A stretch of 64,000 bases of DNA, taken from Burkholderiales bacterium. Lineage in GTDB: Bacteria; Pseudomonadota; Gammaproteobacteria; Burkholderiales; Burkholderiaceae_D. Positions 43,654-52,006 of this stretch are shown here, piece after piece (within the stretch, counting starts at the first letter, position 1; each line of letters begins with the position of its first letter). Location: the NCBI GenBank assembly GCA_016200895.1, contig JACQDX010000101.1, positions 62,001 to 126,000 of the forward strand. The letters run 5' to 3'. The notes under the pieces are model-generated. The model was not told the DNA's origin and ran no database searches. It worked only from the letters and a program-made list of their open reading frames with translations. A program made the position numbers and the translations under genes.

Positions 43654-45537
43654 ATGAAACAAGAAAAAAATACATTCGCGGGCCAGACGGCGCGCCGCAG
43701 CTTTATGAAAAAAATATCGTTTACTGGATTGTCTGCCACGGCTGGCAGCGCATTACCCATAGGCCAGGCGCTTGCTGCGACGATGATAGAAGACCCGTGG
43801 CAAAAAGCCCAGGACATCGTTGACCGTCTCTCCAAACCTTTGAAATTTCGCAGTGCTGATTATCGCATCAGCGATTTTGGTGCTGTCCCTTGTGAACTGA
43901 AAAAAGTCAAATCCTGGATATCTTTTGAAGAGCAGGATAACTTGCCCACGCCGGTGGCAAATTCCAGGGATATTTATCCTGCCATTACCAAGGCCATCAA
44001 GACTTGCCATGAAACCGGTGGTGGCCGTGTACTGGTTCCAGCCGGGAACTGGTATTGCGCTGGCCCCATTGTTTTATTGTCGAATGTGAATGTCCATTTG
44101 CAAAAAGGGGCGCATATTTATTTCAGCAATAATCCTGAAGATTATGCCAAATATGGCAGCTTTGATTGCGGGCCTAATGGCAAGCTGGTGATTTCCCGCT
44201 GGCAGAGTAATGATTGCCTGAATTTTTCACCCATGGTGTATGCCTATGGCCAGGACAATATAGCCCTGACTGGCGACGACTGGAGCAGCATACTTGATGG
44301 CCAGGGTGGCGTTCCCTTTGATGATAATGGTGATTGCTGGTGGACCTGGAAGGGCAAGCAAAAAACTATCAATTCAGTCGGGCAAAATACTACGCCCAAT
44401 TACAAGCATGGCAAGCGCTCAGAAAATACCGCGAATGATTTGAATGCCGTTAGTCTGGAAAAAATCGCACCGCAACTGGAAGAAAAACAAAGACTGCGCA
44501 TACAGGGCGATAATGACAAATGGCGCGCCGATTCTAATTACCTGCCATCCTTGTCTGAAGCTGGCGTACCTGTGGGTAAACGCATCTTTGGCATGGGGCA
44601 TAATTTGCGTCCACCGATGATACAGTTCATCGGCTGCACAAATGTCTTGATGCAGGGTTATCAGGTGAATCATACGCCGTTCTGGCAGCACCATCCCGTG
44701 CACTGCCGCAATGTCGTTATCCGCAATGTCATGGCGAAAAGCCATGGCCCCAATAGTGATGGTTTTGATCCTGAAGCCTGTGATCATGTGCTGGTTGAAT
44801 CCTGTACTTTCGATTCTGGCGATGATTGCATCGCCATCAAGGCGGGCAAGAATCTGGATACCCAGTTTGGTCCTTCACAAAATATCGTCATCCAGAATTG
44901 CACCATGCAAAGTGGCCATGGCGCGGTGACACTTGGTAGTGAAATGGCGGGCGGCATACAGAATGTCTACGCACAAAATCTCTTGTTCGAAAATATTAAC
45001 TGGGCTACTAATCCCCTGAATACCGCAATACGCCTGAAGACGAATATGAACCGCGGCGGTTACCTGAAAAATTTCTTTGTACGTAATATCACGATACCAA
45101 ATGGTGTACAGACCAGCCCCTCGTTTTATACTTCCCTGCCTGGCTCACCGATACAGTCAAAAACAGTGGCCACCGCTGCCGGTGCCGTGATTACCTTTGA
45201 TTGTGATTATGCGCCAGTCAGTGACAATGTCAGGACCAGGCCGCCGGTGGTGACGAATGTGCATATCTCGAATGTCAAAGTGGGTAATGTCACGACAAAA
45301 AATGGCAAGTTCTCTTGTTTCCAGGCCATCGTTATTCTTGGCCCGGTAGCGTCGGATTATAACGGCGACGACAAGAACCCCATGATCTTCCCGGTCACCA
45401 ATGTGACCATCAGTGACTGTCAGTTTGGAACACCGGTGAATGCAGCCAATCCATTGTATCTGTATAACGTGCAGGGTCTGGAATTGAAAAATGTGCAGAT
45501 AGGTGACAAGCTGCACAATAGCTTGCTCTCGGCATAA
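43654..45537 (+). CDS. Tat-exported GH28-family glycoside hydrolase
   Basis: A 627-residue protein. A twin-arginine signal (ARRSFMKKISFTG) predicts folded export. The core is a beta-helix with GH28 motifs: PNSDGFDPEACDHV, DSGDDCIAIKAG, SGHGAVTLGSEMAGG and AIRLKTNMNRG. It is longer than simple polygalacturonases because of an insert around residues 215-310. Likely an exo-polygalacturonase, acting in the periplasm on oligogalacturonides. It follows the fused enzyme by 33 bp. Confidence 0.9.
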   Translation: MKQEKNTFAGQTARRSFMKKISFTGLSATAGSALPIGQALAATMIEDPWQKAQDIVDRLSKPLKFRSADYRISDFGAVPCELKKVKSWISFEEQDNLPTPVANSRDIYPAITKAIKTCHETGGGRVLVPAGNWYCAGPIVLLSNVNVHLQKGAHIYFSNNPEDYAKYGSFDCGPNGKLVISRWQSNDCLNFSPMVYAYGQDNIALTGDDWSSILDGQGGVPFDDNGDCWWTWKGKQKTINSVGQNTTPNYKHGKRSENTANDLNAVSLEKIAPQLEEKQRLRIQGDNDKWRADSNYLPSLSEAGVPVGKRIFGMGHNLRPPMIQFIGCTNVLMQGYQVNHTPFWQHHPVHCRNVVIRNVMAKSHGPNSDGFDPEACDHVLVESCTFDSGDDCIAIKAGKNLDTQFGPSQNIVIQNCTMQSGHGAVTLGSEMAGGIQNVYAQNLLFENINWATNPLNTAIRLKTNMNRGGYLKNFFVRNITIPNGVQTSPSFYTSLPGSPIQSKTVATAAGAVITFDCDYAPVSDNVRTRPPVVTNVHISNVKVGNVTTKNGKFSCFQAIVILGPVASDYNGDDKNPMIFPVTNVTISDCQFGTPVNAANPLYLYNVQGLELKNVQIGDKLHNSLLSA

Positions 45538-45542
45538 AACGG

Positions 45543-45580
45543 AAAAAAATGCGCATAAGAGAAAGGTTTCTCTTATGCGC
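45543..45580 (-). terminator. Terminator between the GH28 gene and the lactonase gene
   Basis: A perfect 14-bp stem, GCGCATAAGAGAAA and its complement, has a 2-base loop. On the minus strand it is followed by ATTTTTTT, so it mainly ends the lactonase transcript; on the plus strand it lacks a T run. Confidence 0.85.
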
Positions 45581-45642
45581 TCAAGTACCGCTGCGCTTTC
45601 AGGTATTTCAGGTATTAATAGATTGAATGGATTGATGCAAAT

Positions 45643-46545
45643 TCAAATGGCAAATCTTGTTTCTGCGACTCCCGCCACCCCTGGTCTCACCAGCACCAGG
45701 CTGCCTGCCCACTGATCATGTTCTGCCTTGCCAGCACCGATAGAGCTCACCAGCAGAGTACTCATATCCGGCCCACCAAAAGTACACATGGCGGGTTTGC
45801 TCATAGGCAGGGATATCGTCCTGTCGAGCTTGCCAGCAGGTGTGAAACGCAGCACACAGGCGCCATCATTACCGCATATCCAGTAACAGCCATCAACATC
45901 CATGGCTGCGCCGTCAGGACGACCCGCCATGGGCTTCATGTCGGCAAAGACACGTTTGTTGTGTGGCATGCCTTCTTCTACATCGTAATCAAATGCCCAG
46001 ATGGTCTGGCTGGCAGGATGAGAGTCGGACAAATACATGGTCTTGCCATCAGGTGACCAGGCCAGACCATTCTGGGTCAACAGATTACGGACGACAGGAC
46101 CAGACAAACCTTGTGCTTGTGAATAACGATACAGATTGCCTACCGGCTTTGCTGCTGCCATGTCCATGAACATGGTGCCACTCCAGAAGCGCCCCTGACG
46201 GTCACAGCGACCGTCATTGAAGCGCATCCCGGTTCCCGACTCTGCCAGTTCTGCAGGTACTGCGAGACGGGTTTGCAAGGCACGCGGACCGTCACCCAGA
46301 TGCAGGTTGAAAATGCCGCTCTCCATGCCAGCAATAAAATCATCATCTTGTTTCAGGGCGATACAGGCGACCATTTCTGTGGTCAGCCAGGAAGTCAGCT
46401 GACCATTACTGGCGTTCAGTTTCCAGATGGTTTTTGCCGGTATGTCGACCCAATACCAGGCCGCCTGCTCCGCATGCCATAAAGGGCTTTCCCCTACGAT
46501 GCAGTTGACTGCTGGTATCGATTCTATGTGAGAAAATTGAGTCAT
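45643..46545 (-). CDS. SMP-30/gluconolactonase-family lactonase
   Basis: A 300-residue six-bladed propeller enzyme. Metal ligands in CIVGESPLWH (Glu), GMRFNDGRCDRQGRFW (Asn) and the late Asp in GRPDGAAMDVDGCYWI; also WSPDGKTMYLSDS. In this island it is expected to open the aldarolactone made by uronate dehydrogenase. The gene ends the minus-strand galactarate group and is separated from the transporter by a family A repeat. Confidence 0.9.
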   Translation of the reverse strand: MTQFSHIESIPAVNCIVGESPLWHAEQAAWYWVDIPAKTIWKLNASNGQLTSWLTTEMVACIALKQDDDFIAGMESGIFNLHLGDGPRALQTRLAVPAELAESGTGMRFNDGRCDRQGRFWSGTMFMDMAAAKPVGNLYRYSQAQGLSGPVVRNLLTQNGLAWSPDGKTMYLSDSHPASQTIWAFDYDVEEGMPHNKRVFADMKPMAGRPDGAAMDVDGCYWICGNDGACVLRFTPAGKLDRTISLPMSKPAMCTFGGPDMSTLLVSSIGAGKAEHDQWAGSLVLVRPGVAGVAETRFAI

Positions 46546-46576
46546 CTGGATAGCAACAAAAATTCAATTAATTTTG

Positions 46577-46768
46577 TGACTTAGGCAAAATTGTCCCAAC
46601 AAGGCCATCGCTTTAGGAAACATCTCTTGCAAGAGATGTTCGTTTCGTTGGCAGACAACATGTTGTCTGAAACCCCAAAACACCGTAGCGACGAAGCCAG
46701 TACTTTAGTACCGAATTTTGCTAACACCGGGAGCTACAACGCAGCTGGGGCGGTTTTGCCTAAGTTAC
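46577..46768. repeat. MITE-like element, family A, copy 2 (one module)
   Basis: About 192 bp, in the opposite orientation to copies 1 and 3. Ends: GTGACTTAGGCAAAATTG on the left and the complement of GTAACTTAGGCAAAACCG on the right. It contains one 80-bp module (about 46605-46684) with two perfect palindromes, CATCTCTTGCAAGAGATG and CAGACAACATGTTGTCTG. Its right end provides the TAA stop of the transporter gene. Confidence 0.88.
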
Positions 46769-48138
46769 AGGTCAGTAATTTCTTTATGGGTAGGCACCAG
46801 CGTCTTCATCATGCCCCACGCCAGCAAATAAGCCACTGCACAGAAAGTAAACATGATGGTGTAGCCTGTCTGTATATGACCCAGTTGGCCATAATAATCA
46901 AACAGCCAGCCCCCCGTCTTGGAGACCAGTACTCCGCCCAGGCCACCTGCCATACCACCTATGCCGACGATGGATGCCACCGATTTTTTGGGGAACATAT
47001 CAGACACGGTAGTGAAGATATTCGCAGACCAGGCCTGATGGGCAGAAGTGCCTATACCGATCAGCAATACCGGCACCCAGAAGCCGAGGTAACCAAATGG
47101 CTGTGCCAGCAAGACCACCAGAGGGAACAGGGCAATCACCAGCATGGCCTTCATGCGGCCGTTGTAGGCACTGTCGCCACGACGCATGAAATAACTGGGG
47201 AACCAGCCGCCGCCTATACTGCCTATCATGGTCATGCTATATAAGACAGCCAGTGGTACCACGATTTCGGTTTTCTGCATTTTGTACTGCGCTTCCAGAT
47301 ACTTGGGCAGCCAGAACAGGAAGAACCACCAGACACCATCCGTCATGAATTTACCGATGACAAAAGCCCATGTCTGTTTATACGACAGCAGTTTTAACCA
47401 GGATACTTTTTTACCCGCATCATCAGGGCTGGCTATTGTTTCTTGTATTGGTGCATCACCGTTGTTGATGTAAGCGAGTTCTGCTGCTGACAGGTATTTT
47501 TGCTGTTCAGGTTTGTCATAGAACATGTTCCAGAATATCATCCAGACAAAACCAATCGCACCAATGATGATGAATGCAGCCTGCCAACCCCATTGGGCAG
47601 CAATCAAAGGCACAGTCAACGGTGCCAGAATCGCACCGATGTTGGCACCAGAATTAAAGATGCCGGTGGCGAAAGAACGTTCATGCTTGGGGAAATATTC
47701 TGCGGTAGCTTTGATCGCTGCCGGGAAGTTACCCGCTTCACCTATCGCCAGCACTGCACGTGAAATCATGAAGCCTGCAACAGATACAGGAATTGCAGCG
47801 ATGCCCAGGGAAGTCAATGCACTGACCATGCCTTCGCCTAGCATAATGGAATAGGCATGCATGATCGCACCTACAGACCAGACTGCAATGGCGATCAGAT
47901 AGGCTTTCTTGGTGCCTATCTTGTCGATGAAGCGACCAGCCAGCAACATGGAAATGGCATATACAAACTGGAACACAGCCGTAATATTGGCGTAGTCAGT
48001 ATTGGTCCAGCCAAATTCCTTGGATAAATCCGGTGCTAATAAACTGAGTACCTGGCGATCCAGGTAATTAACGGTAGTGGCAAAAAATAGCAGGGCACAA
48101 ATAGTCCACCGGTATTTTCCTATAGTTTGCTGGCCCAT
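46765..48138 (-). CDS. exuT: MFS hexuronate/aldarate transporter (ExuT-like, ACS family)
   Basis: A 457-residue inner-membrane symporter with 12 likely helices. The N-terminus WTICALLFFATTVNYLDRQVLSLLAPDL and the loop GRFIDKIGTKKAYL are typical of the anion:cation symporter group with ExuT and GudP. It would bring galacturonate or galactarate into the cell. The stop codon TAA at 46765-46767 is part of a family A repeat, so the native C-terminus may have been altered slightly. Confidence 0.88.
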   Translation of the reverse strand: MGQQTIGKYRWTICALLFFATTVNYLDRQVLSLLAPDLSKEFGWTNTDYANITAVFQFVYAISMLLAGRFIDKIGTKKAYLIAIAVWSVGAIMHAYSIMLGEGMVSALTSLGIAAIPVSVAGFMISRAVLAIGEAGNFPAAIKATAEYFPKHERSFATGIFNSGANIGAILAPLTVPLIAAQWGWQAAFIIIGAIGFVWMIFWNMFYDKPEQQKYLSAAELAYINNGDAPIQETIASPDDAGKKVSWLKLLSYKQTWAFVIGKFMTDGVWWFFLFWLPKYLEAQYKMQKTEIVVPLAVLYSMTMIGSIGGGWFPSYFMRRGDSAYNGRMKAMLVIALFPLVVLLAQPFGYLGFWVPVLLIGIGTSAHQAWSANIFTTVSDMFPKKSVASIVGIGGMAGGLGGVLVSKTGGWLFDYYGQLGHIQTGYTIMFTFCAVAYLLAWGMMKTLVPTHKEITDL

Positions 48139-48231
48139 ACGAGCGTCTCCTGATTATGATTTTTATCAGCATGCTTGCACTTCTTCGTGTGCTTTTTGCA
48201 TTAGCTTTTTTCGACATCATCTTGCAGAACA

Positions 48232-48249
48232 GCCCGGGCATGCCCGGGC
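48232..48249. other. Perfect 18-bp GC-rich palindrome
   Basis: GCCCGGGCATGCCCGGGC lies in the 141-bp gap between the semialdehyde dehydrogenase and transporter genes. There is no T run on either strand, so it is more likely an mRNA-stability hairpin or a REP-like site than a terminator. Confidence 0.6.
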
Positions 48250-48279
48250 CATTCCAAAACTTCAACGCCTCAACTCTTC

Positions 48280-49857
48280 TTAAGCAAGAGTCAATTTTCC
48301 ATCCATGATACGTGCAAGTTGCAGGGGATTACTATCCTGCAGTGCCGTCGGCAATAAATCTGCCGGGAAGCCCTGATAACAAACCGGGCGCAAGAAACGC
48401 TCGATCGCTGCAGCACCAACCGAAGTACTGCGGCTATCTGAAGTTGCCGGGAACGGGCCACCATGTACCATGGCATGTGCCACTTCTACGCCGGTAGGAA
48501 AGCCATTGAACAAGATGCGTCCGGCTTTTCTTTCCAGCACTGGCAACAGTTTTCTTGCTTGCGCATGATCGTCGGCCACGGCATGCACGGTTGCTGTCAA
48601 TTGCCCTTCCAGTGATGATGCGATGGCGATTACTTCATCAAAGTCTTTGCACAAAATGGCGATGGAAGAGGGACCAAAAATTTCTTCCTGCAAGGCTGGC
48701 GTGTTCAGGAAAGTAGCACCTGAACAGACAGACAGCATCGCTTGTGCTGCACATGGGGATTCTGCCTGCTGGCCTTTGGCGACCAGTTGCAATTGCGCGA
48801 TGTCAGCAAGATGCGTGGTGCCTTTGACATAAGCCTGATGTATGCCGGGTGTCAGCATGGTCGCGGCATGTTTATCTTCCAGTGCCCTGGCGGCATCTTG
48901 CAAGAACTGACGTGCTGTTGCACTTTCTATGGCGATCACCAGGCCTGGGTTGGTGCAAAACTGGCCAGCACCCAATGCCAGTGAATCGACAAAGTTTTTC
49001 GCCAGTGTTGTGGTTTGCGCTGCCAGTGCATGATCCAGCAAAAATACCGGATTGATACTGCTCATCTCTGCGTAGACCGGGATAGGTTCTTTTCGCAGAC
49101 CGGCGGTTTTCACCAGTGCCAGGCCACCTGAACGTGAACCCGTAAAGCCCACTGCCTTGATGGAAGGATGATCAACCAGTTGCTGGCCAACCTGGCTGCC
49201 AGCACCCACCAGCATGGAGAATACACCCTCATGCAATGCGCAATCTGCCACCGCTCTTTGTATGACACGGCCTACCAGCTCTGCTGTGCCCAGATGGGCA
49301 TTGTGTGCCTTGACGATGACCGGGCAACCAGCAGCCAGGGCAGATGCCGTGTCACCACCAGCTACAGAAAACGCCAGCGGGAAATTACTTGCACCAAATA
49401 CGGCAACCGGGCCCAGGGCGATTTTTTGCAGACGCAAATCCGGGCGTGGTGGTGCGCGTTCTGGCAGGGCGCTATCTATGGTCGCATCCAGCCAGTGTCC
49501 ATCACGTACTACCTTGGCAAACAGGCGCAATTGATTGACGGTACGGCCACGTTCACCTTCCAGGCGGGCGATGGGCAAGCCGGTTTCCTGCGCAGCACGC
49601 TCAATCAGCGCAGGACCCAGATCCATGATACCTGTGGCTATCGCCTCCAGGAAACGCGCTCTTTGTTCCAGACTGGTCGTGCGGTAGCTGTCAAACGCCT
49701 GTTCAGCCAGTTGGCAAGCCTGCTCAACTTCATCTTTCGTGGCGAAACCAAAAACAGGCTCGATTTCCTGATTGGTGGATGGGTCTATGGCTTTGACATT
49801 GCCTGCCAAACCAAAAACCGCTTTTTTACCGATCAGCATTTGCCCGGTGATTTGCAT
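48280..49857 (-). CDS. 2,5-dioxovalerate (2-oxoglutarate semialdehyde) dehydrogenase
   Basis: A 525-residue aldehyde dehydrogenase. VFGASNFPLAFSVAGGDTASALAAGCPVIVKAHNAHLGTAELV and GFTGSRSGGLALVKTA are typical of the ketoglutarate-semialdehyde group. The catalytic cysteine lies in GQFCTNPG and a Glu in YAEMSSINPVFL. It performs the last step from galacturonate to 2-oxoglutarate. It follows the KdgD-like gene by 24 bp. Confidence 0.92.
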   Translation of the reverse strand: MQITGQMLIGKKAVFGLAGNVKAIDPSTNQEIEPVFGFATKDEVEQACQLAEQAFDSYRTTSLEQRARFLEAIATGIMDLGPALIERAAQETGLPIARLEGERGRTVNQLRLFAKVVRDGHWLDATIDSALPERAPPRPDLRLQKIALGPVAVFGASNFPLAFSVAGGDTASALAAGCPVIVKAHNAHLGTAELVGRVIQRAVADCALHEGVFSMLVGAGSQVGQQLVDHPSIKAVGFTGSRSGGLALVKTAGLRKEPIPVYAEMSSINPVFLLDHALAAQTTTLAKNFVDSLALGAGQFCTNPGLVIAIESATARQFLQDAARALEDKHAATMLTPGIHQAYVKGTTHLADIAQLQLVAKGQQAESPCAAQAMLSVCSGATFLNTPALQEEIFGPSSIAILCKDFDEVIAIASSLEGQLTATVHAVADDHAQARKLLPVLERKAGRILFNGFPTGVEVAHAMVHGGPFPATSDSRSTSVGAAAIERFLRPVCYQGFPADLLPTALQDSNPLQLARIMDGKLTLA

Positions 49858-49881
49858 TCTGTACTCCCTTTGCTTCTGAAT

Positions 49882-50643
49882 TTATTGTGGACCTTGCGCC
49901 AAAATCAATTTGTGCAACATGGCATCTTCTTCCTCCGTCAGGTCTGTCAGCGGTGCCCGGACCGGGCCTGCGCTATGGCCAACCAGACGCGCGCCTGCTT
50001 TGACGATACTCACTGCATAACCGGCTTTACGGTTGCGAATTTCCAGGTAAGGCAGGAAGAACTGGTCTAGCAGGCGATTCGATGTGGCATGGTCATCTGC
50101 TGCAATGGCATGATAAAAATCCATTGCCAGTTTGGGCATGAAGTTGAATACGGCGGAGGAATATACTGGCGTTCCCAGAGCCTTATAAGCTGCCGCATAG
50201 ACTTCAGCGGTAGGAAGGCCACCAAGGTAACTAAAGCGGTCGCCCATACGACGCCATATCGATACCATCAATTCGATATCGCCTATGCCATCTTTGAAAC
50301 CGATCAGGTTAGGGCAGCGTGCGGCTAGTTTTTCCAGGGAGTCGGCAGTCAGGCGGCAATTGCCACGGTTATACACAACCACGCCAAATTTAACAGAGGC
50401 ACAAACTTCTTCTACGTGGCGGATCAGGCCGTCCTGGCTGGCTTCAGTCAGGTAATGTGGCAACAACAGTATGCCGTGTGCGCCCAGGCGTTCTGCTTCC
50501 TGTGCATAGGCAATAGCCTGCCGTGTAGGGCCACCGGCACCAGCCAGGATAGGCACTTTGCCACGGCAAGCTGCGTCAAAGTCAGTCAGAGGAAAAGACA
50601 GCAGGCCAGAGGACAGGATTTGTTTCAGTTCTTGAGGATGCAT
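49882..50643 (-). CDS. kdgD: KdgD-like dehydratase with internal in-frame deletion
   Basis: A 253-residue member of the DHDPS superfamily. Normal 5-dehydro-4-deoxyglucarate dehydratases have about 303 residues. The N-terminus ([23 protein letters not shown]) passes at residues 24-26 straight into [15 protein letters not shown], which normally comes about 50 residues later. The missing part holds the second and third barrel strands and the GTGE-type substrate-binding loop. The Schiff-base Lys117 (IGFKDG) and Tyr91 (VVYNRG) remain. Family knowledge says a barrel lacking this part should not work. The frame stays open, so it would still be translated. Confidence 0.88.
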   Translation of the reverse strand: MHPQELKQILSSGLLSFPLTDFDAACRGKVPILAGAGGPTRQAIAYAQEAERLGAHGILLLPHYLTEASQDGLIRHVEEVCASVKFGVVVYNRGNCRLTADSLEKLAARCPNLIGFKDGIGDIELMVSIWRRMGDRFSYLGGLPTAEVYAAAYKALGTPVYSSAVFNFMPKLAMDFYHAIAADDHATSNRLLDQFFLPYLEIRNRKAGYAVSIVKAGARLVGHSAGPVRAPLTDLTEEEDAMLHKLILAQGPQ

Positions 50644-50753
50644 GGTAGCTCCGGAAATGGAAACCTGGGGTGCGTCATGACCAGGTTTGATCGTGTTTTA
50701 AAAAAGTAAGTGCTAAGTATTTGTTTTTGCGTCGTTGTTTCTTTAAGTCATAC

Positions 50754-50766
50754 GTCATCGTACAAC
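50754..50766. promoter_or_regulatory. Imperfect operator-like site GTCATCGTACAAC
   Basis: Read on the minus strand as GTTGTACGATGAC, it matches 10 of 13 bases of the perfect palindrome GTTGTATGACAAC found before the GntR gene at 51974-51986. It lies 111 bp upstream of the KdgD-like gene. Confidence 0.35.
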
Positions 50767-50812
50767 TTAAAATAAGAGAAGACAAGCACACTTTTAAAAA
50801 ATTTGAATTTGG

Positions 50813-51087
50813 TAGGACTTACGCAAAACCGCCGCCAACTACGTTGCAGCTCCTCTCCTGGGAGCCGCGTACTAAAGTACTGTCTTCGTCGCTGTCGGTG
50901 TAGTCGGTGTTTCAGGCAACATGTTGCCTGCCGACGTAACGGACTTTCCTTACAAGGGAAGTTTCCTAAAGCGATAGGTGTAGTTGGGGTTTCAGACAGC
51001 ATGTTGTCTGCCAACGTAACGAACCTCCCTTACAAGGGAAGTTTCCTAAAGCGATAGCCTGGCTGGGACAATTTTGCGTAAGTCCTA
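50813..51087. repeat. MITE-like element, family A, copy 3 (two modules)
   Basis: A 275-bp element with perfect 16-bp terminal inverted repeats, TAGGACTTACGCAAAA at 50813-50828 and its complement at 51072-51087; the outer TA on both sides could be a target duplication. Two tandem 80-bp modules (50897-50976 and 50977-51056) each contain a CATGTTG-centred palindrome and a second hairpin. It lies between the KdgD-like gene and its putative regulator. Confidence 0.9.
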
Positions 51088-51130
51088 TTTGAGCTGAAAC
51101 CAGGCTGAGATTTAAGCTGAAGAGGTGAGA

Positions 51131-51904
51131 CTAAATTGTGGGTGCCTCTATACGCTGTTGTGCCTGGCGCAATCTTTCCCTGCTATTGCTCAGGTGGGTG
51201 CGCATGGCAGCACGCGCTGCTTCCGGGTCTTTGCGCTGGATGGCGAGGTAGATATCCTCATGCTCGCGGTTGACTCTTTCCAGATAACTGGTGCTTGAGT
51301 TATTACTATTACTACCCTCAAGCGTCAGCATGGCAGACTTCAATCTGGCACGTGGGATGATGGTGGTACCCAGGTTGCTGAGGATGTCAACAAAGTAACG
51401 GTTGCCAGTGGACTGGGCGATCAGCAAGTGAAAACGCACATCGGCATTGATCGAGGCATTCTCTTCCGTCTTGTTCGCCAGGATATCTTCCAGCGCTTTG
51501 CCCAGCGCCAGCGCCTGCTCTTCAGTGCGGCGTGAAGCGGCCAGCCAGGCGGCTTCGGTTTCCAGGCTGATCCTCAGTTCCAGTATGTCCAGCACATCCC
51601 TGACGGTGACGATGGCTTCGCGCAGCATGCCTGTGCTGGCCGCCTGGCTGGGTTCAAGGATGAAAGTGCCTATGCCATGACGGGTTTGCACCAGCCCTGC
51701 TGCCTGCAAATGCGATATGGCTTCGCGCACCACGGTACGGCTGACATCATATAAAGTCATGATGGCAGACTCAGTGGGCAATTTTTCACCCGGCTTCAGG
51801 ATACCGTTCTTGATGTTATTGCTAATACTCTCTACCAGTCCCTGGGACAGGCTTTTATGCCGTCTTTTGGCTGGCAGAGGGTTGGCGTAGTCTTGAGTTT
51901 CCAT
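51131..51904 (-). CDS. FadR-subfamily GntR regulator of the galactarate genes
   Basis: A 257-residue regulator. HTH: SLSQGLVESISNNIKNGILKPGEKLPTESAIMTLYDVSRTVVREAISHLQAAGLVQTRHGIGTFIL. The FCD domain follows with NADVRFHLLIAQSTGN and REHEDIYLAIQRKDPEAARAAMRTHL. It is upstream of the KdgD-like, dehydrogenase, transporter and lactonase genes on the same strand and is the likely regulator of them. Confidence 0.9.
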   Translation of the reverse strand: METQDYANPLPAKRRHKSLSQGLVESISNNIKNGILKPGEKLPTESAIMTLYDVSRTVVREAISHLQAAGLVQTRHGIGTFILEPSQAASTGMLREAIVTVRDVLDILELRISLETEAAWLAASRRTEEQALALGKALEDILANKTEENASINADVRFHLLIAQSTGNRYFVDILSNLGTTIIPRARLKSAMLTLEGSNSNNSSTSYLERVNREHEDIYLAIQRKDPEAARAAMRTHLSNSRERLRQAQQRIEAPTI

Positions 51905-51973
51905 GAAACGGGTATTGTTATGATAAGTAATTGATAGCTATAGACTGATTTTAACTTAAAAAGCCAGCATAAA

Positions 51974-51986
51974 GTTGTATGACAAC
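51974..51986. promoter_or_regulatory. Palindromic operator GTTGT-ATG-ACAAC
   Basis: A perfect palindrome with a 3-bp centre, 70 bp upstream of the GntR regulator start. The size and spacing suit a FadR-type dimer, so it is a candidate autoregulatory site. Confidence 0.6.
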
Positions 51987-52006
51987 ATATAACGCGTTTC
52001 TTGACT

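Noticed and set aside
43654-45537. Whether the Tat-type GH28 gene was a broken duplicate of the GH28 half of the upstream gene
   Set aside because: It is full length with its own signal peptide and all catalytic motifs, and its sequence differs widely.
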